A stretch of DNA of 64,000 bases from Poa pratensis (GCA_947311845.1 CAMZMU010000111.1:19080533-19144532); one strand, 5' to 3'. Counted from the first letter of the stretch, positions 12,228 through 23,670 are shown. A program made the numbers and translations. The notes: generated by a model not told the origin, from the letters alone.

Positions 12228-13895
12228 TTTTGGTGATTTCTGAACTCTGATGATAATCCCAAACTTCGATATGCAAATTCTATTCATAATTTGGTGCTCA
12301 TTTGCTCTATATATGTGCTTATCTGTGGTTGAAACTTGTGATTTTGATCAACGCATTATCAGAAAATGTTTTATATAACAGGCTGCACTGATCGTCCTAG
12401 ATTCATTACTTTTGTACTGTTTCATCCCACCTACCAATTACCATTGATCGTTTGTTATAACTGTGAAATGTATATGTGATTAGTTGTTCCATAGGCTATC
12501 TTAAGAATTCTATTCAAGCAACATATTGATGGATAACTGTAGGTTTAAATTATTCCTGCTCTGGACATTAAGTCGTTTAATCCATAAGCTCGAACTTGTG
12601 TATCAGTTTGGCTTTTCATGATCACATGATATTTGGTTACTGTCATACCTCCTCTTTTGTCTTTGACTATCTTCAGATGCCTCATAACCCTTTTGCTGAT
12701 TCCTTTCATTTTTATTTCTGATCCAAATAGAAATGTCAGCTGAAGAACAAGGATGGCATAAAGAGTTATATGGTATCTGTGTTAGTGGCAATGGCGCCGG
12801 CCTTCAGGGAGGAGCAGTGAGTCTCAAGTCTTGTAGTGCAGTCCAATGTTGCATTACTGCCTAGCCTGGATTTGACCTGTTATTGCTATCTTACTTTTTT
12901 TTTATAAAATATATAAATGGAAAAGGGACCCAGTTGAAATAATTTCCTTAGAGATTGAAAGTGATTCCTTTTCTTTTGTTCATTAAATCTTAACAATCTA
13001 ACAATTTTTAGCGTCAGCAATGGAATTCCTTTTTAGCAAATCATCGCTATTGTGCTTTCCGGCTCTTTGCTGTAAACGGTGCCCCCCCCCAGATATATTT
13101 GATGTCATATTAGCCACCTATATGTTGATCATTCAGTGAAGAGCGACCAACAGTAAGTATAGGGATAAGGACAGGAAGCAGCATGAACAGAATATGCGGA
13201 AACGGTTACAGCAAGAAAAGTGCCTCCCACGATGATGTTCGTCAACAATCCTCCTAAGAAAGCGGACAAAATTTGTAGCGGAAGCGGTTGCCTGCGCGAT
13301 AGCGCTGCCCAGATGTGTATTGCTGCTACTAATCATGATATGGTGATCTGGAGGAGGGTTTGTGAATTTAACGGCTTCGATCTCTCTGCCTTCAAGGCCC
13401 GAAAAGGAGTTCTTTGCAGGCTTGAGATCCAGAATGATGTTTATTCTTTGGAGAGGCAACATAACATTCTTATTAGAATATCTAGTTGAGCAGGCAACAT
13501 GGCATTCTCATGTTTGTGACAAGTCCTTGCTGTTCTGCACTGCAGTTGGATTCTTGGGAAGCATTTCTTTTTAACGGAATTAGAAAGTACTTCTTGTCGA
13601 AATGTTGCAGGTGAACTGATTTATGATCTTTCTTCTTATGAATGTAAGGAAACAAACACAAAACACCATTATTTTGCAAAACTGGGTGATCATTGACTTG
13701 TAGACTGTAGAACGAACGACAACCTCATCGTTTCTAATAAGCATAGACGTGTGCCGTGAATCTCTTTGAATTATTTTTACTGAGTAACAATTCCCCCGTG
13801 GCACTATATACGCTTCCTCTGCTGTATTTCATTTCGATCATACATAATACTGAAGGAACACATGAGTTTTCCTTGCTGTCCATTACAGCAGATAT
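12228..13895. other. 3' flank of F-box copy 1
   Basis: No independent gene is seen. The stretch aligns throughout with 15886-18026 of copy 2, apart from the LINE insertion present only there. The copy 2 exon 3 acceptor (TATTTCCAG) reads TATTTCTGA here near 12717-12721, so the last intron could not be removed at that site. The shared body (13138-13480) has short frames only. Confidence 0.5.
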
Positions 13896-13993
13896 TCAGA
13901 AGTCCATGTTGCCATGTTTTCCTTGTAGGCTTGACCTAGTTTTGGCAAGCCTCGATTCAAGCCGTCCAGCAGGACGCACGCTTTGCATAGTTT
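13896..13993 (-). pseudogene. CTU1 last-exon fragment in duplication copy 1
   Basis: These 98 bases match the last exon of CTU1 at 18027-18203, including the stop codon and the start AAACTATGCAAAGCGTGC. About 79 bases are missing from the middle; the junction is near 13937. The deletion is not a multiple of three, and no other CTU1 exon is present, so this is a passenger of the F-box duplication. Confidence 0.88.
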
Positions 13994-14274
13994 CTGCAGA
14001 GCCAGATTTTCATCCAATATTCAGTCAGTAAAAGCGTTGAAACAGTTCAAAGGTACCCAATAATCAACCTATTTTAAACTGTCCTAGCAAATGACGGGTC
14101 TGATGTGTCAAATTTCACCGATCGAGAAGTGGTCGCATATGTGGATGGCTGATAGAACGCCGTTTGACCCGCACGCCTCCAACTTCTCCGGCAACTGCTT
14201 CCCCGCCGTCTGCTCCCCCTCCTACTCCTGCAACCCTGATCACAGCGTAGATTGAATCAATCGCCAGTGGAAGG

Positions 14275-16345
14275 ATGGATCCTACAGAGGTTCTGGAAGG
14301 GTAAGATCCAGTTTCTCTCATCAGTTTCGTCTCGACCTGCATCCATGGACTGCAGTTCATCGTCCATCCTAATTTCAGGGTCGATCGCAACGCAACCCCA
14401 AACGACGGCGACACCGCCGGAGAAGACGCGGCTCCGGCGGTGTCCATGGTGCTCCACAACCACGACCTCCTCCTCGACATCATGCTCCGCCTCGACCTTC
14501 ACACCAGCCTCGTCCGCTCCATCTTCGTCTGCAAGCGCTGGTCCTTCGTCGCCTCCGACCCCTTCCTCCTCCGCTGGTTCCGCTACATCCACCCGCCCCG
14601 CCTCCTCGGCTTCTACGTCTCCACCAGGTCCAACACCACCCATATGCTGATCCGTCCGCGCTTCGTCCCCATGCCGCCGCCTGAATACGGTCAGCCGCCG
14701 CCGCCGCCGCCTGAATCTGATCAGCCGCCGCCGACTGATTCTGATCAGCCGCCGCCGACTGGTTCTGATCATCCGCCGCCGCCTGAATCCGATCAGCCGC
14801 CGCCGCCGACTGAATCCGATCAGCAGGCGCCGCCTACTGATTCCGATCAGTCGCCGCCTACTGATTCCGATCAGCCGCCGCCCGAGGAGCTCGCCGCCGC
14901 CGTCCGCATGGTCCAGAGCTACAATGGCCTGGACGCGTACGACGAGGAATTCGCCTGCATCTCCGACCTCCAGAACGACACCGTGCTGGTCAGCGGCTTC
15001 TACGGCAACAGGTTCGCGGTCGAGGTGCACTGGCCGTTGAGCCCTCACCGGGGCGTCGTCGCCATCCCGGTGACCCCGTACGACCAGCTCGACGGCACCG
15101 CGGGCACCGCCGCCCACTTCCTCCTCAAGGTGGACCAAGGCAGCCGCGACAGCCTCGCCTTCGTATGGCTCTCCATGGGGTTCCTCATCAAAGGAAAAGG
15201 CGAATACTCCGTGAAATACAAGGCGCACATATACGTGCTGCAAGAAGACGGGCAGTGGCGCTTCCGTTCGTCGGCCGCGGCCGTGCTCCCTTCTCCCAAG
15301 TCGAATTCAAGACCTCTGCTGGCCGGCTCCAAGATCTATCTGGAGCACTCTACCAGCATCGCGGCGCTCGACCTGAAAAGCTCGAGCCTCTCCACGATCC
15401 CGCTCCCGGAAGGAATGGAGCGGTACGATTACGAAGCTATGATTTTGGCACCGGTCCATGATGATTCAGCGATTTTTCTCATCCATCTTGATGAGGACCT
15501 CCAGCTCTGTATCTGGCTCCACCTCGGTAGAGTCGGCGCGCCGAACTGGCTGCTTGCTGATGTTGTTAGCTTGCCCGAGATGTTTGAAACTTTGGGAATG
15601 ACGGTCTGGACGGACGATGGCGAGCCTGCTACTCTTTTGCAAACAACCCAGACAGGGGATTTTCTCGAGTTTGTATTCCTCAAGCTGGGACAATGCGCAT
15701 TCTGCTTCGATACTAGGCGCAGGGTGCTGCGTAAAGTCTATGAGGTGACACAAGAGGATCAAACTCTAGAGAGGATCCAACCTTTTATGATGACATGGCC
15801 TCCCAAATTCCCTAAGCTCAAGGGTGATCATCTTGCAAGGTTTGCCTTTAGATTTCTTAATTTTTTTTTGTCTCTGAACTCATGATATCACCGAAATTTG
15901 ATATGTGAATTCTGTTAATACTTTGGTGCTCATTTGCTTTATGTATATGCTTATCTGTGGTTGAAACTTGTGGGTTCGATCAAAGCATTATCATAAAATG
16001 TTTTATATGATAGCTGCACTCATCATCCTACATTCGTTGCTTTTGATACTGTTTCATCCCATCTACCATTGATCGTTTGGTATAACTGTGAAATGTATAT
16101 AAGATTATTTGTTCCATATGCAGAATTATATTCAAGCAACATATTGATGGATAAACTGTAGGTTTAAATTATTTATGTTCTGGACATTATATCGTTTACT
16201 GCGTAAGCTCAAACTTGTGTATAATTCGTAATATTTGATTATTGTCGTACCTCCTCTTTTGTCTTTGACTATCCTCACATGCCTTATAATCCTTTTGCTG
16301 ATTCCTTTCCTTTTTATTTCCAGTCCAAATAGAAATGCCAGCTGA
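14275..16345 (+). CDS. F-box protein gene copy 2
   Basis: Exon 1 is 14275-14300 (donor GTAAGA), exon 2 is 14379-15839 and a probable exon 3 is 16324-16345 after TTTATTTCCAG, giving about 502 residues. If the second intron is retained, the frame ends at 15885 with 510 residues. The F-box region (HNHDLLLDIMLRLDLHTSL, VCKRWSF) is near residues 45-85. The ESDQ/Pro repeat lies at about 115-185, then a conserved domain with EELAAAVRMVQSY, VEVHWPLSPHRG and LQLCIWLH. F-box proteins recruit substrates to SCF ubiquitin ligases; the substrate is unknown. The frame has no lesions. The promoter seems altered, because homology to copy 1 starts inside the TATA box. Confidence 0.85.
14677..14883 (+). repeat. 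In-frame ESDQ/TDSDQ poly-proline minisatellite, copy 2
   Basis: About eight 21-27 base units encode (P)n-ESDQ or (P)n-TDSDQ. The change from ESDQ to TDSDQ in several units sets it apart from copy 1 and shows independent unit turnover. Confidence 0.85.
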
Positions 16346-16442
16346 AGAACAAGGATGACATCAAGAGTCATATGGTAGTATTAGTGGCAAGGCGGGAGGA
16401 GCAGTGAGTCTCAAGTCTTGTAGTGCAGTTCAATGTTGCATT

Positions 16443-17024
16443 GACTTCTCTTATCTAAAGACACCCGAGAAACCACCAAAACCACCTGATAAGCATCACT
16501 GGACTAGACCCCCTGATGATTATGTCAAAGTTAACTTCGATGGTGCTTTTCATCAGGCCACGGGAGATGGGGGTTGGGGTTATGTCATTCGTGACCAGGC
16601 GGACGAATTTGTTGCTGCTGGCGCGGGAAAAGCAGTGCACCTGAGGGATGCACTTCCTTCTGAAACTGTCACTTGTTTAGCGGCTATCGAGGAAGCAATC
16701 AGCATCGGGGCTAATCGAATTATTTTCGAGTCTGACTCCTCCAATTTGGTCAGTGCCTTGAAGACCAGGAACTTTGACAAAGCTCTGATCGGCGTGCTGG
16801 TGAAGGAGGCGAGAAGCTTATGCATTTTACATTTTGATTCCTACCAGTTCTCTTTTAGTAGGCGTGAGTGTAATTTTATTGCCCATGAACTTGCGAAATT
16901 TGGGGTCAGAAGTGAGTGCCAGGACTCGCGTTGGGTGGATGAGGCCCCCGAGTGTGTTGTAAGCTTATTAGCCAGTGACATTATGGTTGAGGTTTAATGG
17001 AATTTCTATTTCCCGTCAAAAAAA
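16443..17024 (+). mobile_element. 5'-truncated LINE fragment with RNase H domain
   Basis: A 582-base insert ends in an A-run and is flanked by an 11-base target duplication AATGTTGCATT (16432-16442 and 17025-17035). Copy 1 has the empty site at about 12844-12854. An open frame through the insert to 16997 encodes an RNase H-like domain of the kind found at the C-terminus of plant LINEs: VKVNFDGAF, GGWGYVIRD, FESDSSNLV and RRECNFIAHELAKFG. The upstream part of the element is missing, as expected for incomplete target-primed reverse transcription. The reading frame is undamaged, so the insertion is fairly recent. Confidence 0.88.
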
Positions 17025-17035
17025 AATGTTGCATT

Positions 17036-18026
17036 ACTGCCTAGACCTCGTTTCGACATCTTACTTTTTATTTAAAATATATAAATGGAAAAGGGACTCC
17101 AGTTGAAACAATTGCCTTAGAGATTGAAATGGATTGCTTTTCTTTTGTTAATTAAGTCTTAACAGTCCAACCTTTTTTTAGCGTCAGCAATGGAATTCCT
17201 TTTTAGCAAATAATCGCTATTCTGCTTTTTGGCTCTTTACTGTAAATGGTGGGCCCCAGATGTATATGGTGTGATCTTTTATGTTGATCATTCCCTGAAG
17301 AGCCACCAACAGTGAGTATAGGGATAAGGACAGGAAGCAGCATTAACAGAATAGGCGGAAACGGTTAGGCAAGAAAAGTGCCTTCCACGATGATGTTCGT
17401 CAATAATCCTCCTACGAAAGCGAACAAGATTTGTAGTGCGTTTCCTGCGTGATAGCGCTGCCCAGATGTGTATTGCTGCTACCGAGCCATTATGAAACTG
17501 TGATGTCGAGGGGGATTTGTGAATTTAACGGCCCGAAAACAAGTTCTTTGTAGGCTGGGGTAATGCATCCTTTGAGACCCAGAATGATGTTATTCTTTGA
17601 AGTAGGCAACCTAACATTCTTGTTACAGAATATTCAGTTGAGCAGGCAACACAGCATTCTCCTGTTTGTGACAAAAGTCCTTGCTGTTCGGTACTGCAGA
17701 TGTTGGATTCTTGCCGAAATATTTGCAAGTGAACTGATTTATAATCTTGCTTCTTACGAATGGAAGGAAACAAACACAGACCACCATTATTTTACTGAAC
17801 TGGGCGATCGTTTGTCATAAGCATAAACATGTGTCGTGAATCTCTTTGAAATTTCTTTTACTGAATAACAATTCCCACAGATAGACTTCGTCTGTGTTGT
17901 ATTTCATTTTGATCACTTTTACCATCTTGACAAGCAGCGATGGCCATGAACTAAAACAGGATACGCTATAGTACAGCATACTGAAGGAATACATGAGTTT
18001 TCCTCGGTGACCATTACAGCAGATAT
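17036..18026. other. Spacer between F-box copy 2 and CTU1 stop
   Basis: The two genes converge here. The sequence aligns with 12850-13895 of copy 1 and shows only short frames. It presumably holds the 3' UTRs of the F-box gene and CTU1. Confidence 0.5.
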
Positions 18027-21000
18027 TCAGAAGTCCAAGTTGCCATGTTTTCCTTGTAGGCTTGACCTGTTCCTCTCTGGACGTTTGCCTTGCCGCTCAC
18101 CGTCACCATCAGCTCCAGCACCGCCTTTGGCAGTCCTCCCTATGCCTAGTTTCGGCAAGCCTCGATTCAAGCCGTCCAGCAGGACGCACGCTTTGCATAG
18201 TTTCTACAGAGCAAGATTTTCATCCAATATGCAGTCAATAAAAGCGTTGAAAAGGTTCAAATGTGCCAAAATCAGGACAAATTCATGCAGTCCAAATACT
18301 TGCATAAAAATGTCCTACATGAGAGCTAACTGTGGTTTCGTATTGAGAAAATAGTTGTCACTGTATAAGCAATTAATCAACCTATTTTAAACTGTCCTAG
18401 TAAATGAATAATTCTTTGGTTGGTTATCTTGAGTGACAGAGGATCTAGAAGGGGCAAATTTCACAGTATATGTGACCGAAATACCTGACTCGAAATGTAA
18501 CCACAACGTTCACATGTTCCTTGCTCTGGCATTCTTGTTGTCGTGGATATGCGGAAATTTTCACCAGAGGTTATGATGTCCAGTATAGCTCTAGGCCTGC
18601 ACCATTGATGGTGTACGGATTCAAGCTACTGAAACCAGATAACAACATATAATATATTGAAAAATATCCAGAGATTGCATACATTAACATATGAAGAAAT
18701 GTAAAGAAAAAAAATCCTACTTTTGGACAACAGAAGTCTTTACCTCATCCTTTCCAAATCTTTAATAAATTCACGAGCAAATCCACGATATGCATTTGGT
18801 GAATAGATACCTGAATTGTGATAGAGAACCAACAAACATAACTTTTATTTTAACAGAAGATGGGAACAGTGGTCTACAAAAAATCTATTGATTCTAAATA
18901 CACATCACTAAGTTTGGAGGAAGAAAGCTTAGCAGAACTACTACGGCATTGACTATCAAATGTTAAGCACTGACTATTGCAAACTTATATTTTGATTCTA
19001 TATTCACAATCCCTAGTATCTTGAGGTAATGGAATGAGGAGCTACTGTTCAATTGCAGAGAACAAGAAGCTGCATAAGAAAGGAACCAGGAATTACATTC
19101 AGTGGAGAAGTAGTCCAGCTTTTTGAAATACGCATACGTGTCATGCCGTCAAGGATTAAATATCTCAGGGCATGTTTGATGGGTAAAGCATAATAAGTTA
19201 ATAACAAATAGAGCTGATTAGAGTATTTCATGTCAAGGATATATAACAATCTCCTTCTCGTAGGTGTATTTGAAAGGCTTGCATCTGGGGATTGGCCCAT
19301 CTTCACCAGTAGTTATGAAGGTGCACCTACTTAACCTATAAAATAAAAGCATAATACCAACACAACAATCATGAGAACAATGTTATAATAGCATACCTTA
19401 TTTAGTACTCCTACAATAAGGTATTAACCAAAATTTACGTTGCAATATCACCACGTAAAATATTCAACAAGACAGTCTCCAACATTTAGTATTAACCAAC
19501 ATTTACCTTGCAATATCACCACGTAAAATATTCAACAAGACAGTCTCTGCAATGTCATCTGCATTATGCCCAGTTACAATCTTATCAACCTTCAAGAGAG
19601 CAGCACCTCGGTCTAGTGCCTAATAAGAATGGAATGTTCACTCGATTAATGAGCACGCAGTTGTCTTACTGACAAGGGTACGTAAGAGATACCTGACGTC
19701 GAAAAACACCACAGAAAGTACAATTGTTTTTCAGGCCAATTGCTTTCACAATATCATCCATTGTCCAGCCATAGAGGTCCTTATAAGAAACTATTTTCAA
19801 TGGTAGGCCATACTGCAATACATGAATTGCATGGTTGAATCAGCAAGACATGAATAAGAAAATTTTAACTGGTAACATTTAATAAACTAAATGTATGTAA
19901 TAAATAGTAGTACAAGAGAAAACATTAAGAGGCAAAATTTGCAGCAGAACTATATGAATCTGGTGGAGGAGGGGAACCTGGATCTCATTCCTTTTAACAG
20001 TTTCCAGAGAGTCGTCTCTGTAGCCTGTGATTCCCTCATCAATAGATAAGAGGAACAGATCAAGGCCATAGTTGTGACGTTTGTTTAGTTCTGATAATAC
20101 ATACGCAAGCACAGTTGAATCTGCATAACAGTACAAACAAGAGTTTTAATCTGCTTTAAGATCGAGCTCAATAAGTAAGAAATAAGCAAGCATTTCAACA
20201 CTAAGCTCAACAACATTTGCCTTATACAGATAAGATAAATGATTGATACTGCCAGTTGGTTTATCATGATTTTTGAACAGCCACATCAGCAACTATATTT
20301 GCAAACTGGTCGCCCTAATTCAAAACATTTATCTCTGTTGCAGTGGCGAAAAGGTTGAATGAACATTTTGATAACACACAATTCTGCAAAATGCAAGGCC
20401 CTCAAGGAGACAATAACACATAGCGTACCAGACATACAAGTGGTATACAGAAGCCGGCATTAAAGTGTTTATCATTCAATGAGTAGTGAGTAAGAAGCAC
20501 ATCTATCGCATAAAAAACATTTGTTAGTTGATTGTTTTGTACAGTCTGCAAATACCTTTTCCACCAGAAGCTCCAATTGCCACACGTTCACCGGCTTTGA
20601 ACAAATTATTGTAAACAATTGTTCGATGAATCTCGTCCTCGAAGACGACATAGAAACATTCCCTGCATATCTAAAAAGCAAATGTCAAAGACTCCTCTAT
20701 AGTTGCCAGATGGAGAAGTGAAAACACTTGTCAGCTAAAAGCAATAAGGCAATATAGATGAAACATAAGCATACACATAAATCGCACAGGGTACGGTGAA
20801 ACATCACAATTCGCAATATCAAGCAATTTTTCAAGAGCTTGATGATTGCACAAATGGCACATCCTATTTGGGTCCCCATTACTCAATACTGTAACAATCA
20901 GGATGAACTGATATGAAAGCTCCTACAGGCTACAACTGCATCCGAAGCATAAAAAAAAGTGTACTGAAAGCGGGAAGCCGGCGAGGCTCACCTGATCTAG

Positions 21001-21090
21001 GGTTTTGGGCCGCTTGAGCGCGGCCTTCCGCTCGCCGCAGCGCACGCAGAGGCGGCTCCCTGCCCTCGCCGGAGCGGCGGCTGACTGCAT
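18027..21090 (-). CDS. CTU1: Cytoplasmic tRNA 2-thiolation protein 1 (CTU1/NCS6/ROL5)
   Basis: Acts with CTU2/NCS2 to thiolate wobble uridine 34 of tRNA-Lys, Glu and Gln, using sulfur relayed by URM1. Ten exons read on the - strand: 21090-20992, 20670-20556, 20120-19978, 19812-19693, 19619-19507, 19335-19243, 19137-19097, 18810-18744, 18596-18485 and 18203-18027, totalling 359 residues, close to the family length of about 355. Landmarks: N-terminal zinc cysteines CVRC and CREC, the PP-loop SGGKDST split by an intron, [25 protein letters not shown], and C-terminal CERCG and CKAC. Nine exons have GT-AG neighbours; the intron between exons 6 and 7 is AT-AC. No frame lesion was seen. Confidence 0.95.
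19138..19242 (-). other. Probable U12-type AT-AC intron of CTU1
   Basis: The 105-base intron starts ATATCCTT, the U12 donor consensus, and ends AC. A TCCTTGAC motif, matching the U12 branch-site consensus, lies about 10 bases before the 3' end (19148-19155 on the + strand). Removing it joins codons into the conserved EIVMYAYFKK with no frame change. No usable GT donor is present at the exon 6 end. Confidence 0.85.
19421..19546. repeat. Partial duplication of the CTU1 exon 5 end in the next intron
   Basis: Two 58-base copies lie 68 bases apart (19421-19478 and 19489-19546). The right copy holds the real exon 5 end with donor CAAG/GTAAAT. In the left copy the same place reads CAAC/GTAAAT, so that donor is weakened. 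Confidence 0.85.
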
Positions 21091-21552
21091 GGGATGGGAG
21101 TCTGGATGCGTCTGATCGCACAACGAATCCGATGGAGGGCAGGGACTATCGGACAACGGAGGAGGAGGACACCTGCGGGCTAGAGTAGCCGTGCTTCGGC
21201 AGGAGGAGGAGAAGGAGCAGAGGCTAGCTTGTCCACGCCGGCGAAGGGGTTCCGGCGGCGCGACTGGGGGACAGCAGGAACCAGCAACCTGGGTCAAGGT
21301 TGGCCCAGATTTGGCTGGCCTATATTGGGCCGAACTATCTACAGGCCTCAGCTCCGCGGGCTTCTACGTATGTTTGTTTTTTTGGACGCTGCTGGAGAGA
21401 GCACGCGCGCTTTTCCTGGACGGAGCGCACGCGACCACATTAGGAAGGTTTCACCCACGCGACGCGCTTTTTCCAATTTGGGCAAGTTGATGCATGCACA
21501 ACCAGAACAATAATTTTCTGCATGCATGCTCCACCGTGGATGGTTTTATATA
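21091..21552. other. Upstream region of CTU1
   Basis: GC-rich 5' leader and promoter sequence of CTU1, followed by AT-rich flank. The frame upstream of the CTU1 ATG stays open by chance for about 70 codons. No clear TATA box was seen. Confidence 0.4.
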
Positions 21553-22545
21553 CTCCCTCCGTTTCAAATTAATTGAGTTCTATTTAAAACGATGTCAGCT
21601 ACGGGCATACATATTTCAAAAGTTTTAAAAACACATAACTTTTAAAACGAGCGTCCAAATATAAATCGGTTTTCACTGTAGTGTTTCTAGTGACAAGATC
21701 TTCGAAACTACATCTCACATGAACAACTTCTGGCAATTATTTTTGAAAAGCAACTTTGTACTATATACTTGCTTTTATACCAAAAAAAGCAAGTTTTGGT
21801 AAATACTTGCTTTTTAGCCAAGAAGTTGCTATTTAGACAAAGCTATGCCAATATTTTTTTTAAAGTATAACTTTCAAGCCGAGTGTACAAATCAAAATCG
21901 AATTTTACTATAGTGTTACTAGCGGCGAAATCATCAAAACAAGATCCCACGTGAACATGTTCTTATAACTAATTTTGAAAATTCAATTTACTGTCACGAT
22001 AAAGCAAGTTTATGGTAAAAACATATTTTCATGTGGGAAGTTACTTTTCTAGAAAATGCGAGAATCAAGTTTGTAGTACAAACTTGCTTTTCTATACAAA
22101 ATCGACTTTGTAATATAATATAAACTTTCACAAAAAGATACTTCGTACTATAGACTTTCTTTTCTACCACAAACATGAAAATATGCAAGGATGAGAGGAG
22201 CTTGTTTTTAGTCTACTCAATGGCCAACTTTGTCGGTATTATGTGAGAATTCATGTTTGTTCTGCATAACTAAAGTTGTCTCGACATACATAGTTGATAT
22301 TTAAAAAAGGCAACTTCTTGGATGAAAAAGCAAGTTTTTACCTTAAACATGCTTTCCTGATAGAAAAGCAAGTTGACGATACAAAATTGCTTTTCAAAAA
22401 TAATGGTCAGAACATGCTTATGTGGGATCTAGTTTCGAAGATATCGTCGCGAGGAACACTATGGTGAAAAGCGATTTTAATTTGGAAGTTTAGTTTGAAA
22501 GTTATGTGTTTTTTAAAGTTTAGAATTGGTTTGCATGTGATGTGG
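21553..22545. repeat. Three-copy foldback repeat starting with a Stowaway-like end
   Basis: The left end begins CTCCCTCCGTTTCAAATTAA after TA, like a Stowaway or Mariner terminus. A module of about 150 bases with CATAACTTTTAAA, a TTTCACTATAGTGTT phrase and ATTTTTGAAAAGCAA occurs three times. It is direct at about 21615-21770 and 21860-22000 and inverted at about 22384-22540. No right terminus of Stowaway type was found. Confidence 0.6.
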
Positions 22546-22901
22546 GTGCTGCGTTGGGTCGACAAGTAAAACAGCGTGTACATGACCAGCAGCCAAGGAT
22601 GCGATGTTGGTCGTTCCGACAACCCGCGTGTGCCGCGCACGAGAGGAAGCGCACACGCACTTTCTGTCAATTACCTTGTTTTTTGGTAAAATGGTCAGAA
22701 TGTTACTCCACCTCCAGGAGCAACCGTCAATTACTGTTGCAAAAAACAAATCAAAAAAGAATGATTTGAATTTAGGGCATGGGAAGATGCTAATGGTACA
22801 AAAGCTTATGGTCATGTTATAATAACGGCCTGCACTGCTCCTGATAAAAAGATGCTACTTTTTTCACTCTTCAGACACATGCAACTTTTCTCCTATCGTA
22901 A

Positions 22902-23670
22902 TCTCGCACGCCGTTCCCCTCTCCTGTCTACAGTGAGATAAAAGGCGATTTTTGGGCTCCTTCCCCGTCGACCCACCTCGCTCGCCGGCGAGCCGCGGGT
23001 TCCCTCTTCCTCCGCCGGCCGCTCCGGCGGCGGGAGGACGGGGGAACCCCGGATCTCGGCTTGTACATAGTGTAGGGTTCGGTAGGGTGGCCGCCGGCGG
23101 CGTTGTGGTGGTGGCGAGGCTGTCGGTGTGGTGGTTTGCGTCGGCGCGCTCCCCCGCCTGCGTCGGAGTTCTTCGGGCCTCCGCCGTGGCGCGCTCGACT
23201 TCGGGAGGCCGGGGATCTGCGGATCTGCTGGCCTCGTTCGTCCCCGGGTACTGCGAGTGGTGGTGGTGGTGGTGGAGGTGCAGGGTGGCTGCGGTGGTGG
23301 AAGGTGGTGTGCAGGCGGTGGATCCGTGGCGCTGGCCACGGATCTGGGGCGGAAGCTGCTCGGGGCCGGGCCCCGGCCGATGGAGGACAACCGTCTTCAC
23401 AGCCAGCTCGTCGGAGCTGGTGGCTTCTGCGGCTTTTCAGTGCCTTTCGGCATGGTGCTCTTCCGTTCCTTGGGCAAGGTCGCCGGGCGGTCGCTGCTTC
23501 TGTCGTCTCCGGCGGCGGAGGACGCGCGTGGCGGTGGACCTCGAGGTTGAAGATGGAGTGACACTGCAGTGTCTCCTGTATCCTCTTTTTTTCTTTGCTT
23601 GTATGTGGCGTTGTAATGGTTTGTTTTCCGTATGAATACAAGTATGAAAAATTCAAAAAAAAAAAAAAAA
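22902..23670 (+). mobile_element. Non-LTR retroposed insert with poly(A) and 19-base target duplication
   Basis: A 769-base insert ends in a run of about 18 A and is flanked by repeats of AACTTTTCTCCTATCGTAA (22883-22901 and 23671-23689). The first 550 bases are GC-rich with GGT/TGG runs; the last 100 look like a transcript end with TATGAATACAAG before the A-run. Long frames exist on both strands but carry no domain I recognise. It may be a LINE with a 5' leader joined to its 3' end by internal deletion, or a processed transcript of an unknown gene. Confidence 0.8.

Larger units (their letters stand above)
3852..14125. repeat. Tandem segmental duplication, copy 1 (F-box gene plus CTU1 3' end)
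   Basis: This segment is repeated as copy 2 at 14152-18470. Matching parts are the F-box leader and first intron, the F-box coding region, its 3' flank (12228-13890 against 15886-18020) and the last exon of CTU1. Leaving out the 6.6-kb Copia insertion, copy 1 is about 3.7 kb. Divergence is moderate, with many substitutions and small indels, so the duplication is much older than the Copia insertion. The right boundary is approximate. Confidence 0.8.
14152..18470. repeat. Tandem segmental duplication, copy 2
   Basis: Homologous to 3852-14125 as described for copy 1. It contains the intact F-box frame, a 5'-truncated LINE absent from copy 1, and the genuine last exon of CTU1. It abuts the rest of CTU1, so this is the ancestral place of the CTU1 end. 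Confidence 0.8.

Noticed and set aside
19194..19242. CTU1 as a pseudogene from exon 6 onward because no GT donor is present
   Set aside because: The AT-AC intron with U12 donor and branch motifs restores the frame exactly, and all downstream exons including the last are intact.
22928..23656. Long overlapping frames on both strands of the GC-rich retroposed insert
   Set aside because: They are on opposite strands and low in complexity (Pro/Arg/Gly-rich), with no recognisable domain. High GC content explains the lack of stops.
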